Shown here piece after piece: positions 36,418-46,974 of a stretch of DNA of 64,000 nucleotides. The DNA comes from an uncultured Acidobacteriia bacterium (GTDB lineage Bacteria > Acidobacteriota > Terriglobia > Bryobacterales > Bryobacteraceae). Location: contig CAIYVZ010000139.1 of NCBI GenBank assembly GCA_903929755.1, positions 1 through 64,000 on the forward strand, written 5' to 3'. The position numbers and the translations under genes are program-made. Positions within the stretch are counted from its first letter, which is position 1. The number at the start of each line of letters is the position of its first letter. The notes below the pieces were generated by a model that was not told where the DNA came from, did no database searches, and saw only the letters and a list, made by a program, of their open reading frames with translations.

Positions 36418-39400
36418 TTACTGCGAAATAGTGATAGTGGCGGGAGCACTGGCTTGTCCCGCGGCGCTGACCACCACCGGAACACTGTCGCCCGGGGTAA
36501 CGCCCGGTGGAATAACGGTAGTCACCTGATACACCCCAATTGCCGAGGGAGTCAAACCGGCGAAAGCTACGGGGATGCCGAAAGGGTGGTCATTGGAGCC
36601 AGGCCATGCGGTTACGGCCGAAGCCAGGCCAGAGAAATCGACGGGAGTGGTAACTCCGCCGATGGTGACCGAGACCGGAACTACTGTGGTGGCAGGTGTG
36701 GTGGGTGAGGGGGCCTGACCGGCGACAAAGGGCGGGTCCACCTCCCCGAGGCCGGTACAGTAGATGACAATCTTATCTCCAACTTTTGCGCCATTGCCCG
36801 GGCGGAGAAGCTGGTTATTCTGATCCACGGCGATGGCCTGCACGCCATCCGTTGTGAAGATACCGGGAGCCGCAGCGGCAATGACAATCGACTGTGGAGC
36901 CGAAAGACTGGACCCGCGCGAAGCGAGGACCTGCGCTGTGGTGTTGGCTGGAATGCCGTAGGGGATGACGGCGTTTAACTGCCCATCGCTGGCATAGAGC
37001 AAAGGCGTGGATTTTCCGCCGATCAGCAGATTCGCGCCGGCCAACGTATAAGGCAAGGGTGTGGCGTTGGTTTGCGCCGGAGCGTCTGCGAGTCTGCTGC
37101 CGAGCAGGGTAATCATGCTGCCTGGTGCGAGCACCTGAGCGTTCGAGCTGGCAGCATTTACAACACCGCCACCGTCGATCGCGGGACTACTGACAGAGCC
37201 TTGCAGGCCAAGCGAGACAGAGGTACGGCCGGAGAGATTCTGTTCCGGAACTGTGCCCACGATGGAAACATCCACCTTGGCTTGCACGCGCCTTGCCATC
37301 CAGGTACCGGCCCACGAACCATCCTTCAGGGAGATGAGGCGCAAAGGCGGATCACCATTGGTAAAGGTGGCGGTTACAGCGCCGGTGGTCATGGCAAGGC
37401 CGCAATCGTCAACTGCTTTCACGAATACCTGGGCGGGCCAGCCAGCAGGGATCACCTGGCCAGTGGAGAGTAAAGTTGAGACGAGAACCAGTTTTGAAGG
37501 GCGGCAGGAAACGTCCCCCGCCCTCGGATGGAGAATTGACGAGATTTGCCTGGTGAGGGGCGGCGATGTTTTGGGGGAAGCAGACGACGTTAGAACGAGG
37601 ACGACAGCAACGCTTCTGGTGGAGCCATCGGAGAAAGAGAGCAGAACGTTCTCGGTGTACACGCCGGCGGGCAGACCTTTCGTACCGGGTTGGAGCAGGA
37701 GGCGGAAAGGCTGCGCGGGACTGACGACGCCCCGGTTCGGCACGGAATTAAATAACACGTTTTTATTTCGCAGGACGTCGAGGGCTGTAAAATTCAGCGG
37801 AGCGCCGGTAGTGTTCTGAATTTGAACTGTCTGGGCGGCTGGCGCCTCGCCGCCGACAACGCCGGTGAAGATCAGCCCGGAGGGTTGCACCACTGGGCCG
37901 ATGTTGCTTCCGGGAGGAAGAACGCTCAATTGCACGGAAACGACCTGGGGCGAATTCGCGGCACCGGGAGCATCGATCTGAATCGTGCCATAGTACGTGC
38001 CTGCAGCCAGGGCGGTGGGATCCATATCGACTCGAACCTGGGGTACGAGAGGCTGGGATGCATCTGTAACACCAGTTGCAGGAAACACATTCATCCAGTA
38101 ACCGCCGGACACGGTAGTGGCTGCTACACGCCACGGCATCTGGCCCTGGCCGCCGTTCAAAATACTGAAAAACTGTGGAAGTACAGAGTTGGACGCGGCA
38201 CCTTCCACCGAGTAAAACGCAAGCGAAGTTTGGGGGATGACGATGGTCTGCAGGACCGAAGTTACCGTCATGGTGACCGGCACCGTCAAGCGCTGGTTTA
38301 ATTCGGAACTGACCAGGTTGACAGTACCGGAGTAAATACCAGGGCCGAGCTTTCCGGGGTTGGCGGTGATTTGGACGATGGCGGCGCGGAAGGCGCCCAA
38401 TGTTACGGCTGGTTCTGCGCCGGTTGGACCTGTACCGGCACTGAGCCAATTTCCACCGGAGTCGGTTGCGACCGTAATGGTGAGGGGCAGGGACCCACCG
38501 CCGGCATTTGACACAGAAATCGGGCGGGGGACGGCTGTTGCACCGACCAACCAGGAAAACTGCAGCGACGACGGACTCAGGGTCATGGTCGGCTGATCAG
38601 GAGAAGCTACGGTCAACGACACCGGAATAATGCTCTCGAATGGCTCGGCGAGCGCGTATAGCTTAATCGTTCCCTGGTAGGCTCCGGGGGTGAGAGCCGA
38701 AGCATCGGCGCTGACAGTTAACTTTGTGGGCATGGAGCCGTCGGTGGGAGAGACGGTCAGCCATGGCTGATCAGCAGTCAGCGCAAATAAAACGCTGGGA
38801 ATGCTGCCGGTGAGCGCGATGGACTGGTCGCTGGAAATGCTGCCAGCCTGGGCGAGCAGCTTGAGGGATTGGGGGGAAGCCGTGAACGTGGGGAATTTCT
38901 GGAGTACAACCCGGACACGATAGAAGCTCGCATCGCCGAACATAATATCCCCGTCATTATTCTGGAGGACACTGAAGGGTCCGATTAAGGCATCTTCCGG
39001 GCTGACGCCATCGTCGGGATAGTACCCGCCGCCAGCAAAAGTGCTGATTCTACCGTCCAGGCCAACGATCCGGATGCGCGTATTGTAGGCATCGGCGATG
39101 TAGAGATTGCCCTCTCGGTCAAAAGTCAGATCGAGAGGTGTATTTAGAGAGGCGTCTATGGCGCGGCCATCATCACCTGAAAAGTTTGCGTCCCCATTGC
39201 CGACGACGGTTGTTATGGTCCGCTGACCGGTCAACTGTACCTGACGGATGACGTTATTAATGGTGTCGCAAAAATACAAAGCCCCGTTCCAGAACCGTAT
39301 TCCGGCAGGGGAAGCCAGCTGGGCCTTGAGCGGATCCTCGCCATCGCCCGAATAGCCTAAGGTGCCATTACCAGCCACGGTCTGAATATTGCCGTTGCTG

Positions 39401-41061
39401 ATGAGACGTATTCGATTGCCCCAGCTCTCCGTGATTGCCACATCCCCGTTTTTGTCAACGGCAAGACCGTCGGGGCCATTGAGCGAAGCCTTCAGGGGCG
39501 GCCCATTATCACCAGCGTAGCCACAAGTTCCGTTTCCGGCAAGGGTAGTAATGACGCCGGCTTTATCGATGCGGCGGACAACGCAATTATAGGTATCGGC
39601 GACAAGCAGAGAGCCGTCCTGCGCGATGGCGAGGCCCCGGGGATTGTTGAGCAGAGCCTTCGTTGCGGGGCCACCATCCCCGTCATATCCGGAGCTGGCC
39701 CCGCCCGCGAACATAGTGATGGTTTTATCGGGTGCGATACGTCGAATCCGGTGATAGGAGGGTTCGGAGAAGTAGATATTTCCGGCCTGGTCCTGTGCCA
39801 GGCGGGAGGGAGTAAAGAGGCTCGCACTAATGGCAGGCCCGCCGTTGCCGGCATTGCGAAACAAGCCGTTTCCGGCGACGGTTGTGATGAAGCCAGCTGG
39901 ATCAAGCTTGCGTACGCGGGCATTTCCGTCATCCGACACGTAGAGGTTACCCTGTTTATCCAGGGCCAACGCGGGAACGGACCCGAAGCCAAACCTGGCT
40001 TTGAGCGCGGGGCCACCGTCACCACTAAAGCCCGCGATGCCCGAACCCGCAACAGTGGAGACGATGCCGGCGGCATTCACTTTGCGCACCGAATATGTCT
40101 GCACATCCGCGATGAATACGTTGCCGGACGAATCGACAGCAACGGCGAGAGCCCGCAGCGATGATTTCGTGGCTGCTATTCCGTCCCCTGCGCTTGTGCC
40201 ACCACCGGCAATAGTCTGAATGACACCGTTCGTATCGATCTTGCGAACCAACCCCACCTCGCCCTGCTCGGTAATGGCGGTGTCCACAAAATAGATATTG
40301 CCCTTGGGATCGACTGTCAGGCGCCCAGGTCCCAATAATTGCGCTGCTGTAGCCGGGCCCCCATCGCCGCCCCGCCCCCATTCGCCTTTTCCCGCAACCA
40401 CATGAATTACGCCGTCCGGCGTAATTGTTCGAATTTGCAGATTGGTGGCGTCCGAAAAATAAATGGTTCCAGTGGCGTCTACTGCGAGCCCCGAAATGAT
40501 ACCGATCCCCGCCTCAGCAGCGAGCCCACCGTTGCCCAGGGGGCCGTCGGTGACGTCTCCAGCGATGGTCTGGATGATTCCGTCAGGCGTAACTTTTCGA
40601 ATGTATCCGGTGGATCCCCTGTCCGCAATGAAAAAGTTCCCCTGGCTATCAACGGCCACGGCAGTCGGCCACGCGAAAGACGCGTTCACCGCAGGTCCAC
40701 CATCTCCGCCCCAGGAAGGGAGCCCGTTACCGGCTACAACGGTGATAATTCCATCGGAACCAACGCGCATCACCATCAGATTGCCAGGATCACAAATATA
40801 CAGATTGCCCTGCGGATCGAGAGCAATATCAGGTCCATACCCACCACCCAGGGGTGCATTGATGGCCTTCCCGCCGTCACCCGGAAAGAGCCAGTCCGTG
40901 CCGGCAATTGTGGTCACGACAGCCTGGCCCTGAAGGCTGGAGACAAGACCGAAGAGTACGAGGACGAAGTAACCCAGGCGCAGCTTTTGAAGCGGGGCGG
41001 GGGAAAAGGAAAAGCTAACAGGGATTGGCGAACCTGAAGCGGTTCGTGGACGGGACATCAT
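36418..41061 (-). CDS. Giant secreted NHL-propeller protein with BACON-like and TIGR03437 domains
   Basis: From the ATG at 41061 the protein has 1547 residues. The frame upstream of this (to 41415) overlaps lptC on the other strand and is rejected. A signal segment (LGYFVLVLFGLVSSLQGQA) precedes about 13 NHL-type repeats (GDGGPA, IDTNGVIQTIAG, VAVDSSGNVFIADVQT, LYIADAYNTRIRIV), probably two stacked propellers. Three or four BACON/Ig-like domains follow (LSPSSLQFSWLVGAT, PQTSLAFYSVEGAAS, PSGLIFTGVVGGEAPA). The C-terminal ~220 residues are TIGR03437-like (VVNAASSNAQVLAPGSMITL, VSVTIGGVTTPVDFSGL). It is likely extracellular. AAGGGG is the probable ribosome site. Confidence 0.85.
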   Translation of the reverse strand: MMSRPRTASGSPIPVSFSFSPAPLQKLRLGYFVLVLFGLVSSLQGQAVVTTIAGTDWLFPGDGGKAINAPLGGGYGPDIALDPQGNLYICDPGNLMVMRVGSDGIITVVAGNGLPSWGGDGGPAVNASFAWPTAVAVDSQGNFFIADRGSTGYIRKVTPDGIIQTIAGDVTDGPLGNGGLAAEAGIGIISGLAVDATGTIYFSDATNLQIRTITPDGVIHVVAGKGEWGRGGDGGPATAAQLLGPGRLTVDPKGNIYFVDTAITEQGEVGLVRKIDTNGVIQTIAGGGTSAGDGIAATKSSLRALAVAVDSSGNVFIADVQTYSVRKVNAAGIVSTVAGSGIAGFSGDGGPALKARFGFGSVPALALDKQGNLYVSDDGNARVRKLDPAGFITTVAGNGLFRNAGNGGPAISASLFTPSRLAQDQAGNIYFSEPSYHRIRRIAPDKTITMFAGGASSGYDGDGGPATKALLNNPRGLAIAQDGSLLVADTYNCVVRRIDKAGVITTLAGNGTCGYAGDNGPPLKASLNGPDGLAVDKNGDVAITESWGNRIRLISNGNIQTVAGNGTLGYSGDGEDPLKAQLASPAGIRFWNGALYFCDTINNVIRQVQLTGQRTITTVVGNGDANFSGDDGRAIDASLNTPLDLTFDREGNLYIADAYNTRIRIVGLDGRISTFAGGGYYPDDGVSPEDALIGPFSVLQNNDGDIMFGDASFYRVRVVLQKFPTFTASPQSLKLLAQAGSISSDQSIALTGSIPSVLFALTADQPWLTVSPTDGSMPTKLTVSADASALTPGAYQGTIKLYALAEPFESIIPVSLTVASPDQPTMTLSPSSLQFSWLVGATAVPRPISVSNAGGGSLPLTITVATDSGGNWLSAGTGPTGAEPAVTLGAFRAAIVQITANPGKLGPGIYSGTVNLVSSELNQRLTVPVTMTVTSVLQTIVIPQTSLAFYSVEGAASNSVLPQFFSILNGGQGQMPWRVAATTVSGGYWMNVFPATGVTDASQPLVPQVRVDMDPTALAAGTYYGTIQIDAPGAANSPQVVSVQLSVLPPGSNIGPVVQPSGLIFTGVVGGEAPAAQTVQIQNTTGAPLNFTALDVLRNKNVLFNSVPNRGVVSPAQPFRLLLQPGTKGLPAGVYTENVLLSFSDGSTRSVAVVLVLTSSASPKTSPPLTRQISSILHPRAGDVSCRPSKLVLVSTLLSTGQVIPAGWPAQVFVKAVDDCGLAMTTGAVTATFTNGDPPLRLISLKDGSWAGTWMARRVQAKVDVSIVGTVPEQNLSGRTSVSLGLQGSVSSPAIDGGGVVNAASSNAQVLAPGSMITLLGSRLADAPAQTNATPLPYTLAGANLLIGGKSTPLLYASDGQLNAVIPYGIPANTTAQVLASRGSSLSAPQSIVIAAAAPGIFTTDGVQAIAVDQNNQLLRPGNGAKVGDKIVIYCTGLGEVDPPFVAGQAPSPTTPATTVVPVSVTIGGVTTPVDFSGLASAVTAWPGSNDHPFGIPVAFAGLTPSAIGVYQVTTVIPPGVTPGDSVPVVVSAAGQASAPATITISQ

Positions 41062-41313
41062 CCCCTTGAGCCTAGCACGCCAGCTTTTACCACTGTGGGT
41101 TATCCGTGTCAAGGCACACAGTACTACGAAAATTGAATTTTCCACAGAAAAGATTATATTGTTACCGCCACAGCGCAGGGAAACTGACCACGGGCAGCAT
41201 TTTTCGCCAGGAACCGGAACGGCTGCGGGACAGCCTGGGGAGCGGCAGCTGTTCGAGGGTCGGCACCTGAACTGCACGGACGCTGCGGGATGCTCTAAAC
41301 TGGTATTTCCACG

Positions 41314-43602
41314 ATGCGTAGTCTTCGCTGGTTGCTGCTGGCGGCCATTCTCTTTCTCTCGGCTGGTCTGTTCGGCATCTACCGTAACCAAAGGACTGCG
41401 TCCCGCGGCAGACAACGCGCCATTCCTCCGTCCCTGCCGCTTGGCACGCTTGGGAACGCCATCGATTACGAGTGGGCTCAGAGTTCGGACGGCAAACCCG
41501 CTGTCAAAATCACCGCCAGGAACTCGACGTTAAGAGAAAACGGGCGCACGGAACTGGAAGAGATCGAGCTTCGCATCTACATGAAGGACGCGAAGCATTA
41601 CGACCGGATCCGGAGTCCGAAGGCCGAGTTTTCCACCAACGATAACAAGCTTTTCGCCCCCGGTGAGGCGGAAATTACGCTCGGGGTACCGTCAGAAGGT
41701 GAGCCGGTGAAGACCCTGACCACGATCAAGGCGGCGAGCGTCAATTTCGACAGCCAAACGGGCGAGGCGGGCACCCCACAGCCGGTTTCTTTCACGTTTG
41801 AGGGTGGGACCGGGACCTGCGTCGGCGCCTCGTACAACCCGGAAAGCCACCAGCTCCATTTGCAGGGCGGTGTAGTGCTGAACCTCCACGGTAAGTCGGC
41901 TAAGAGTCCACCCATGAAGGTGGAGGCTGGTGAACTGACGTATAGTGAGGCAAATTCGGTGGTCCAGCTGGGGCCCTGGTCGAAACTGACGCGGGGCGAA
42001 ACGGTGATGAGCGGCGGCGCGGCCACCATCCACCTGAAAATCGACGCCGAGAATAAGAAACACCTCGATTGGGTGGAAGCGGTTCAAGTTACGGGACGAG
42101 ACAAACGGCCCGGACGGGATCTCGATTTCGCTGCCCCGGTGGCGCAGGTTCACTACACAGAAGATGGCGATCTGGAAAAGCTGAACGGTACCGGCGGGGC
42201 GAAACTCGTCACCCGGGGCAACGGAGCCGCTACGACGATGTCGGGGCAAGAGGTGGATCTGTTCTTCAATACGCAGACCGGCGACAGCGAGCTCTCCAGT
42301 GCCGTGGCGAGGGGGAAGGCACGCATCGAATCGAAGCCTGTACCTGACCCGAAGGGACATACTGGCGACACCAGAATTCTGGTGTCTGAAACGCTGAACC
42401 TCCACATGAAAGCTGGCGGCAAGGATCTGGACCGTGTGAACACGAATACGGCAGCCACGGTGGAGTTCGTGCCGGCCGCGAACGATCGTCACCGGCGCAT
42501 TCTGAAGTCGAGCGATATGGAGATCCGCTATGGCGCGAAGAACGCGGTGCAGGCCTTCCACGCCTCGGGTGCAGTGACGGAAACGTATCCTTCAATCGAC
42601 GAAAAGAAGCGACATCCGACCCTGGCGGTTTCCCGCACCAGCAGTCGGGTGCTTGACGCGGTGTTCGACGAAGATTCCGAAGTAAAAGCCATGAAGCAGA
42701 CCGGTGACTTCCGTTACGAACAGGGAACGCGCAAGGCGCAGGCGATGAACGGCTCGCTGGACAACGAGAAGGACCTGATGACGCTGGATGGGGGCGCCCG
42801 GGTGCATGATGAAACCGGGTCGACAGCGGCTGACTACATTGAGATCCGGCAGGAATCGGGCGACTTCGAAGCACGGGGGCATGTGGCCACGACGCGCCTC
42901 CCGGAGAAGAAGAAGGCGGGCGATGCCACGGCAGGTTCCGACATGCTGGACAAGGATGAGCCGACCCAGGGTCTGGCAAGCCGTGTCACGTCCACCAACC
43001 GCAACAAGAACATGCACTACATCGGCGATGCGGTGCTGTGGCAGGCCTCGAACCGCATTCAGGCCGACCGGATTGATATTGACCGTGACGCCAAGTCCAT
43101 AACGGCTATTGACCACGTGGTTTCTCAATTTCAAGACAAGCCCAAAGACGACAAGAAAAAGACTCCGGCAGCGCAGCCTTTGATGACGCTCGTTCGGGCG
43201 CAGAAGATGGTCTATACGGACAAAGACCGGCAGGCCGTGTATTCGGGTGGGGTGGCGTTCCGTCGCGCGAACATGTCGGTGGACAGCGCGGTACTGACGG
43301 CCTTCCTGAACGACGATAAGTCGGATGCCGACTCAAAGATTCACCACGCCATAGCGGACGGCAAGGTCAGCATCCTGAAGATTGCTCCCTCCCGCCGCCG
43401 AATGGGCCGAAGCGAACACGCGGAATACTATACAGAAGAGGGCCAAATTATCCTTACGGGCGGTGATCCGACGCTGGAAGATACGGTTCGGGGAAACAGT
43501 AAGGGCCAAAAGATCACGTACTATACAGACGACGATCGGCTGATTATCGAGGGCGCGCCGGATAAGCCGGTTCGGACTTTGCTGCACAAAAAGAAAAAGT
43601 AA
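41314..43602 (+). CDS. lptC: LptC-LptA fusion, LPS-transport bridge protein
   Basis: The 762-residue protein begins with one membrane anchor ([21 protein letters not shown]), an LptC-like N-terminal region (about 45-200, [20 protein letters not shown]), and then repeated beta-jellyroll/OstA-like modules ([108 protein letters not shown]). The LptA-type repeats indicate the periplasmic bridge that carries LPS from the inner to the outer membrane. It stands 10 bp upstream of lptB, confirming function. Its length far exceeds typical LptC (about 190) or LptA (about 180). Confidence 0.85.
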   Translation: MRSLRWLLLAAILFLSAGLFGIYRNQRTASRGRQRAIPPSLPLGTLGNAIDYEWAQSSDGKPAVKITARNSTLRENGRTELEEIELRIYMKDAKHYDRIRSPKAEFSTNDNKLFAPGEAEITLGVPSEGEPVKTLTTIKAASVNFDSQTGEAGTPQPVSFTFEGGTGTCVGASYNPESHQLHLQGGVVLNLHGKSAKSPPMKVEAGELTYSEANSVVQLGPWSKLTRGETVMSGGAATIHLKIDAENKKHLDWVEAVQVTGRDKRPGRDLDFAAPVAQVHYTEDGDLEKLNGTGGAKLVTRGNGAATTMSGQEVDLFFNTQTGDSELSSAVARGKARIESKPVPDPKGHTGDTRILVSETLNLHMKAGGKDLDRVNTNTAATVEFVPAANDRHRRILKSSDMEIRYGAKNAVQAFHASGAVTETYPSIDEKKRHPTLAVSRTSSRVLDAVFDEDSEVKAMKQTGDFRYEQGTRKAQAMNGSLDNEKDLMTLDGGARVHDETGSTAADYIEIRQESGDFEARGHVATTRLPEKKKAGDATAGSDMLDKDEPTQGLASRVTSTNRNKNMHYIGDAVLWQASNRIQADRIDIDRDAKSITAIDHVVSQFQDKPKDDKKKTPAAQPLMTLVRAQKMVYTDKDRQAVYSGGVAFRRANMSVDSAVLTAFLNDDKSDADSKIHHAIADGKVSILKIAPSRRRMGRSEHAEYYTEEGQIILTGGDPTLEDTVRGNSKGQKITYYTDDDRLIIEGAPDKPVRTLLHKKKK

Positions 43603-43612
43603 ATCCCAATCA

Positions 43613-44341
43613 ATGGCCACACTGGAAACAGTCGAGATTTCGAAGTCGTACGGAGGGCGCCGCGTCGTGAATGACGTGTCGCTCAAGGTGGAGCAAGGTG
43701 AGATTGTGGGGCTGCTGGGGCCGAACGGGGCAGGGAAGACCACGTCATTCTACATGGTGGTGGGGCTGATCAGCCCGGATTCGGGAAAGGTGACGCTGGA
43801 CGGCGCTGACCTGACGAACATGCCTATGTTCCAGCGCGCTCGACGCGGCATCAGCTACCTGCCGCAGGAAGCTTCGGTATTTCGCAAGCTGACGGTGGAA
43901 GAGAACCTGATGGCGATCCTGCAGACTCGCCGGATGAACGGGCGGGAACGGCGGGAGAAGATGAACCGCCTGATTGAGCAAATGGGCCTGGAAACCGTAC
44001 GGAACAGCAAGGGCTACGTACTTTCGGGCGGCGAACGGCGGCGCGTGGAAATCGCCCGCTCGCTGGCCATCGACCCCATTTTCCTGCTGCTGGACGAGCC
44101 GTTTTCCGGCATCGACCCGATCCAGGTTCTGGAACTCCAGAAGATTATTCTGGACCTGAAGCGTGAAGGCATCGGCATCCTGGTGACGGACCACAACGTC
44201 CGTGAGACGCTGAGCGTGACCGACCGAGCTTACATTATCAACGCCGGCAAGATCTTCCGCTCGGGCAGTCCGGACGCTCTGGCGCAGGACAGCGAAGTGA
44301 AGCGGGTTTACCTGGGCGAATCGTTCTCTTTCAACCTGTAG
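43613..44341 (+). CDS. lptB: LPS export ABC transporter ATPase
   Basis: The 242-residue ATPase drives LPS extraction with LptF/G, which are not in this window. Walker [11 protein letters not shown]-loop YLPQEASVF, signature [14 protein letters not shown], Walker [13 protein letters not shown], switch His in VTDHNV. The [20 protein letters not shown] motif and DPIQVLELQ are characteristic of LptB. It lies 10 bp after the LptC-LptA fusion, matching the canonical lptC-lptA-lptB gene order. Confidence 0.96.
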   Translation: MATLETVEISKSYGGRRVVNDVSLKVEQGEIVGLLGPNGAGKTTSFYMVVGLISPDSGKVTLDGADLTNMPMFQRARRGISYLPQEASVFRKLTVEENLMAILQTRRMNGRERREKMNRLIEQMGLETVRNSKGYVLSGGERRRVEIARSLAIDPIFLLLDEPFSGIDPIQVLELQKIILDLKREGIGILVTDHNVRETLSVTDRAYIINAGKIFRSGSPDALAQDSEVKRVYLGESFSFNL

Positions 44342-44363
44342 TGCGGGGTGTCATGCTGGTGAG

Positions 44364-45485
44364 GTGACGCCCCAACTCTTCGACGACCTGGATCGCCTGG
44401 TCGCCTCGCCCGAACCTGCCGCAGCACTCGATCATTTGATCGCAACTCTCCTTGAGGCGGGCGACTACGGGCTCGCCTTTGAGGCCCGGCTGATGCGGAA
44501 GCGACAGGAACTCGGGTTACCGTTAATCCAGAGCGACCAGATCAGCGGTGATGACTACCAGCAGGCAGTGATGGCGATTGCCCGCGACACGGGGCGCCTG
44601 TTCCTGGAGGCGGGGAACATTGGGCGCGCATGGCCGTATTTCCGCGCGGTTGGCGAAACGAAACCAATTGAAGATGCTATCGCCGGGCTGCCCAATGAGG
44701 GCGACAGGGAGCAGGTGATCGGCATCGCTTTTCAGGAAGGCGTTCACCCGCTGAAGGGTCTGGAAATGATTCTCGCCAACCAGGGCATGTGCCGGGCGAT
44801 TACGGCGTTCGGCATGACGGCGGTCCAGAAAGACCGCGAGCCATGTATCTCGATGCTGGCCCGGCATCTGTACGGCGAAATTGTGGCCCGTATGGCCGAG
44901 GTGATTCAGGCCCAGGAAGGCGCCGCGCCCGCGACAAGAAACCTGTTGGAACTGATGCAGGGGCGCGACTGGCTGTTCGGCGAGTGGGATTACTACGTGG
45001 ATTCATCCCATCTGCTGTCGGTAATCCCGTACGGGATCGAATTAAAGGACCCGGAAGCGCTGACTTGTTTCCACGAACTCTGCGCATACGGCCAGCGGCT
45101 GGCACCGCAGTTCCAGGCCGCGGGTGTGCCTCCCTTTGAGAACCAGTGCGAGGCTTACGGGCACTACATTCAGGCTCTGCGAGGCATGGAGACGGAGACC
45201 CATATCGACTACTTCCGCGAACAAGTGGCCACGGCGGATCCGGACGTGGCGGGTGATGCTCCCGGACGTACGCTGGTTCGCCTTCTTGTCGCGCTGGGGC
45301 GGCCGGAAGAGGCTCTCCGGGCAGTTCTGGATCACGTGTTCGAAGACGCGCCCTGGGGCCAGCCTGTGCCCACTGCGCTGCAACTCTGTTACCAGACCGG
45401 GGATTTCGGCACCATGCGGGATTTGGCACGGGAACGCGGTGATGCGCTTAGCTACGCGGCTGCCAGCATTCTGACTCGCGGTTAG
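44364..45485 (+). CDS. Conserved helical protein of unknown function
   Basis: This 373-residue cytosolic protein begins at a GTG 22 bp after lptB. No enzyme family is recognised. Alternating helical segments (AAALDHLIATLLEAGDYGLA, GRLFLEAGNIGRAWPYFRAV, TALQLCYQTGDFGTMRDLA) suggest a TPR/SEL1-like solenoid. Two Cys-containing stretches (CFHELCAYG, NQCEAYGHYI) are not obviously metal sites. The proximity to lptB makes co-transcription likely, but the function is unknown. Its end overlaps gph by 4 bp. Confidence 0.72.
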   Translation: MTPQLFDDLDRLVASPEPAAALDHLIATLLEAGDYGLAFEARLMRKRQELGLPLIQSDQISGDDYQQAVMAIARDTGRLFLEAGNIGRAWPYFRAVGETKPIEDAIAGLPNEGDREQVIGIAFQEGVHPLKGLEMILANQGMCRAITAFGMTAVQKDREPCISMLARHLYGEIVARMAEVIQAQEGAAPATRNLLELMQGRDWLFGEWDYYVDSSHLLSVIPYGIELKDPEALTCFHELCAYGQRLAPQFQAAGVPPFENQCEAYGHYIQALRGMETETHIDYFREQVATADPDVAGDAPGRTLVRLLVALGRPEEALRAVLDHVFEDAPWGQPVPTALQLCYQTGDFGTMRDLARERGDALSYAAASILTRG

Positions 45486-46132
45486 CTTAAGCGAAGAACG
45501 TGGTCGGCGAATTCTTCAAACTGATGGCACAGGAGATCGGGGACCGGGTCTGACAACGTTTCGGGCTGGAAGCCGTAGGTGACACCACAGGCTGAGACGC
45601 CGGCGGCGCGTGCGGTCAGAATATCCACCGAACTATCGCCTACCATCCAGGTGGCCTCCTGCGTAACGCCGGCTTCGGCACGCAGCGTATCGATACCCAC
45701 GGGATGGGGCTTTTTCTGCGCGAAACTGTTGCCGCCGTAGACCTTCATCATCAGGTGCGACAGCTCAAAATGCCGCATAATCTCGTGGCTGATACGAACT
45801 GGTTTGTTGGTCAGCACAGCCAGCTTGTGCCCGGCTTCATGGAGGCTGACGAGCGACTCAAAGACTCCGGGATACAGCACGGTGTGAACCACCGCGTGGG
45901 CGCGGTACCAGCCGAGAAAGAACTGCAGCGCGGCATCGACTTCTTCCTGCGGGGCCGCCTCTCCCAGCGCCTTGCGGATCAGCACCGGAGCTCCGTTCCC
46001 GACGTAGGAAAAGATGAGGGTGTGTTCCAGCGGTTCGCGGCCGGTGTGGGCGCGGGTGGCGTTCACGGCGTTAGCCAGATCCAGCCGGGAATCGATCAGC
46101 GTTCCATCGAGATCAAAGATGAGCAGAGACAC
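45482..46132 (-). CDS. gph: Phosphoglycolate-phosphatase-like HAD hydrolase
   Basis: This 216-residue HAD phosphatase starts at GTG. Motif I is IFDLDGTLIDS, motif II the Thr in AVLTNKPV, motif III the Lys in FAQKKPHP, and motif IV GDSSVDILTA. The cap domain (about 15-85) is helical, giving subclass IA, as in Gph. Phosphoglycolate is the probable but not certain substrate. It is the last gene of the overlapping minus-strand operon, 3 bp after the Fis-type gene. Confidence 0.85.
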   Translation of the reverse strand: MSLLIFDLDGTLIDSRLDLANAVNATRAHTGREPLEHTLIFSYVGNGAPVLIRKALGEAAPQEEVDAALQFFLGWYRAHAVVHTVLYPGVFESLVSLHEAGHKLAVLTNKPVRISHEIMRHFELSHLMMKVYGGNSFAQKKPHPVGIDTLRAEAGVTQEATWMVGDSSVDILTARAAGVSACGVTYGFQPETLSDPVPDLLCHQFEEFADHVLRLS

Positions 46133-46135
46133 AGA

Positions 46136-46411
46136 TTATGACGCGTGCCGACGGCTGCGAACCGTGGTTTCACTGCCGGCCTTGCCGGCCGGTTTGGAGC
46201 GGGGACGTTTGCCGTCGATACCAAACTCGACCATCTTGCGGAGCAGGGTGTTGCGGTGAATTCCCAGACCTTTGGCGGCCTCTGACTGGTTACCCTGGGC
46301 GCGACGGAGCACCCGTTCGATCATGCCTTTTTCGAGGATCTCCACGGCTTCTTCCAGAAAGAAACCAGCCTCAACCATTTGATCGATTAATGTCTCAAAA
46401 CCTGCGTTCAT
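46136..46411 (-). CDS. Fis-type helix-turn-helix protein
   Basis: The 91-residue protein has a C-terminal Fis/NtrC-type HTH: ILEKGMIERVLRRAQGNQSEAAKGLGIHRN with LLRKMVEFG (about 25-65), which closely follows the NtrC/Fis consensus. There is no ATPase or receiver domain, so it is a stand-alone DNA-binding regulator. A basic tail (RPRSKPAGKAGSETTVRSRR) follows. It overlaps cvpA by 4 bp and precedes gph, both on the same strand. Confidence 0.85.
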   Translation of the reverse strand: MNAGFETLIDQMVEAGFFLEEAVEILEKGMIERVLRRAQGNQSEAAKGLGIHRNTLLRKMVEFGIDGKRPRSKPAGKAGSETTVRSRRHAS

Positions 46412-46974
46412 GAATCCTTGTCAGCCTTCCTGGCTGCCTTCTGGCGCCAGAGTTCTTTTACTTGCCCGTAGTACTTGCGGAAGCTTTGCTTCAGGTCCAT
46501 CGGCGCGATGGCTACTCCATAGCGCGACGCCTCGAGTAACCAGGGCGCAATTTGCGAGTGTACCACTGCTTCCGGCGCAGATCCGGAATCGGCGTGAGGC
46601 CCAAAAGCGGTAACCGCGGTGAGCAGGGCGATGGACAAAAGCAGGCCTCGAACGAGGCCGAAACAGGCGCCGAAAAAACGGTCCACAAATGACAGGCCGA
46701 TCGTCTTCAGGAGGCGGGAAACAATAAAACCGAGCAGGCTGCCGAGCAGCATGACCCCCACGACGACGAGGAAAAAGCCAATGAAATTTGCGCCGCGCCT
46801 GGACCCGACGTAGGGTTCTACGAAGGAGCCCGCGAGGCCGTAAAACCACATGCCGAGCACGAGGGCGAAGATGGACGAAACGAGGCCGACGATCTCACGG
46901 GTGAAGCCGCGGCGGAAGCTCATGGAAACAGAGATGAGCAGGATCAGCGCGAAGACAATATCGAGCCAGTTCAC
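46408..46974 (-). CDS. cvpA: CvpA family membrane protein
   Basis: The 188-residue protein has four membrane segments (LDIVFALILLISV, GLVSSIFALVLGMWFYGL, FIGFFLVVVGVMLLGSLLGFI, ACFGLVRGLLLSIALLTAV). The RGFTREIVG motif and VDRFFGACFGLVRG are CvpA hallmarks. CvpA is needed for colicin V export and often neighbours purine genes (purF); here it directly overlaps purC. Its biochemical role remains poorly defined. Confidence 0.87.
   Translation of the reverse strand: MNWLDIVFALILLISVSMSFRRGFTREIVGLVSSIFALVLGMWFYGLAGSFVEPYVGSRRGANFIGFFLVVVGVMLLGSLLGFIVSRLLKTIGLSFVDRFFGACFGLVRGLLLSIALLTAVTAFGPHADSGSAPEAVVHSQIAPWLLEASRYGVAIAPMDLKQSFRKYYGQVKELWRQKAARKADKDS

Noticed and set aside
41062-41415. Upstream extension of the giant NHL gene
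   Set aside because: It runs into the start of the LptC-LptA gene and places the signal peptide internally.
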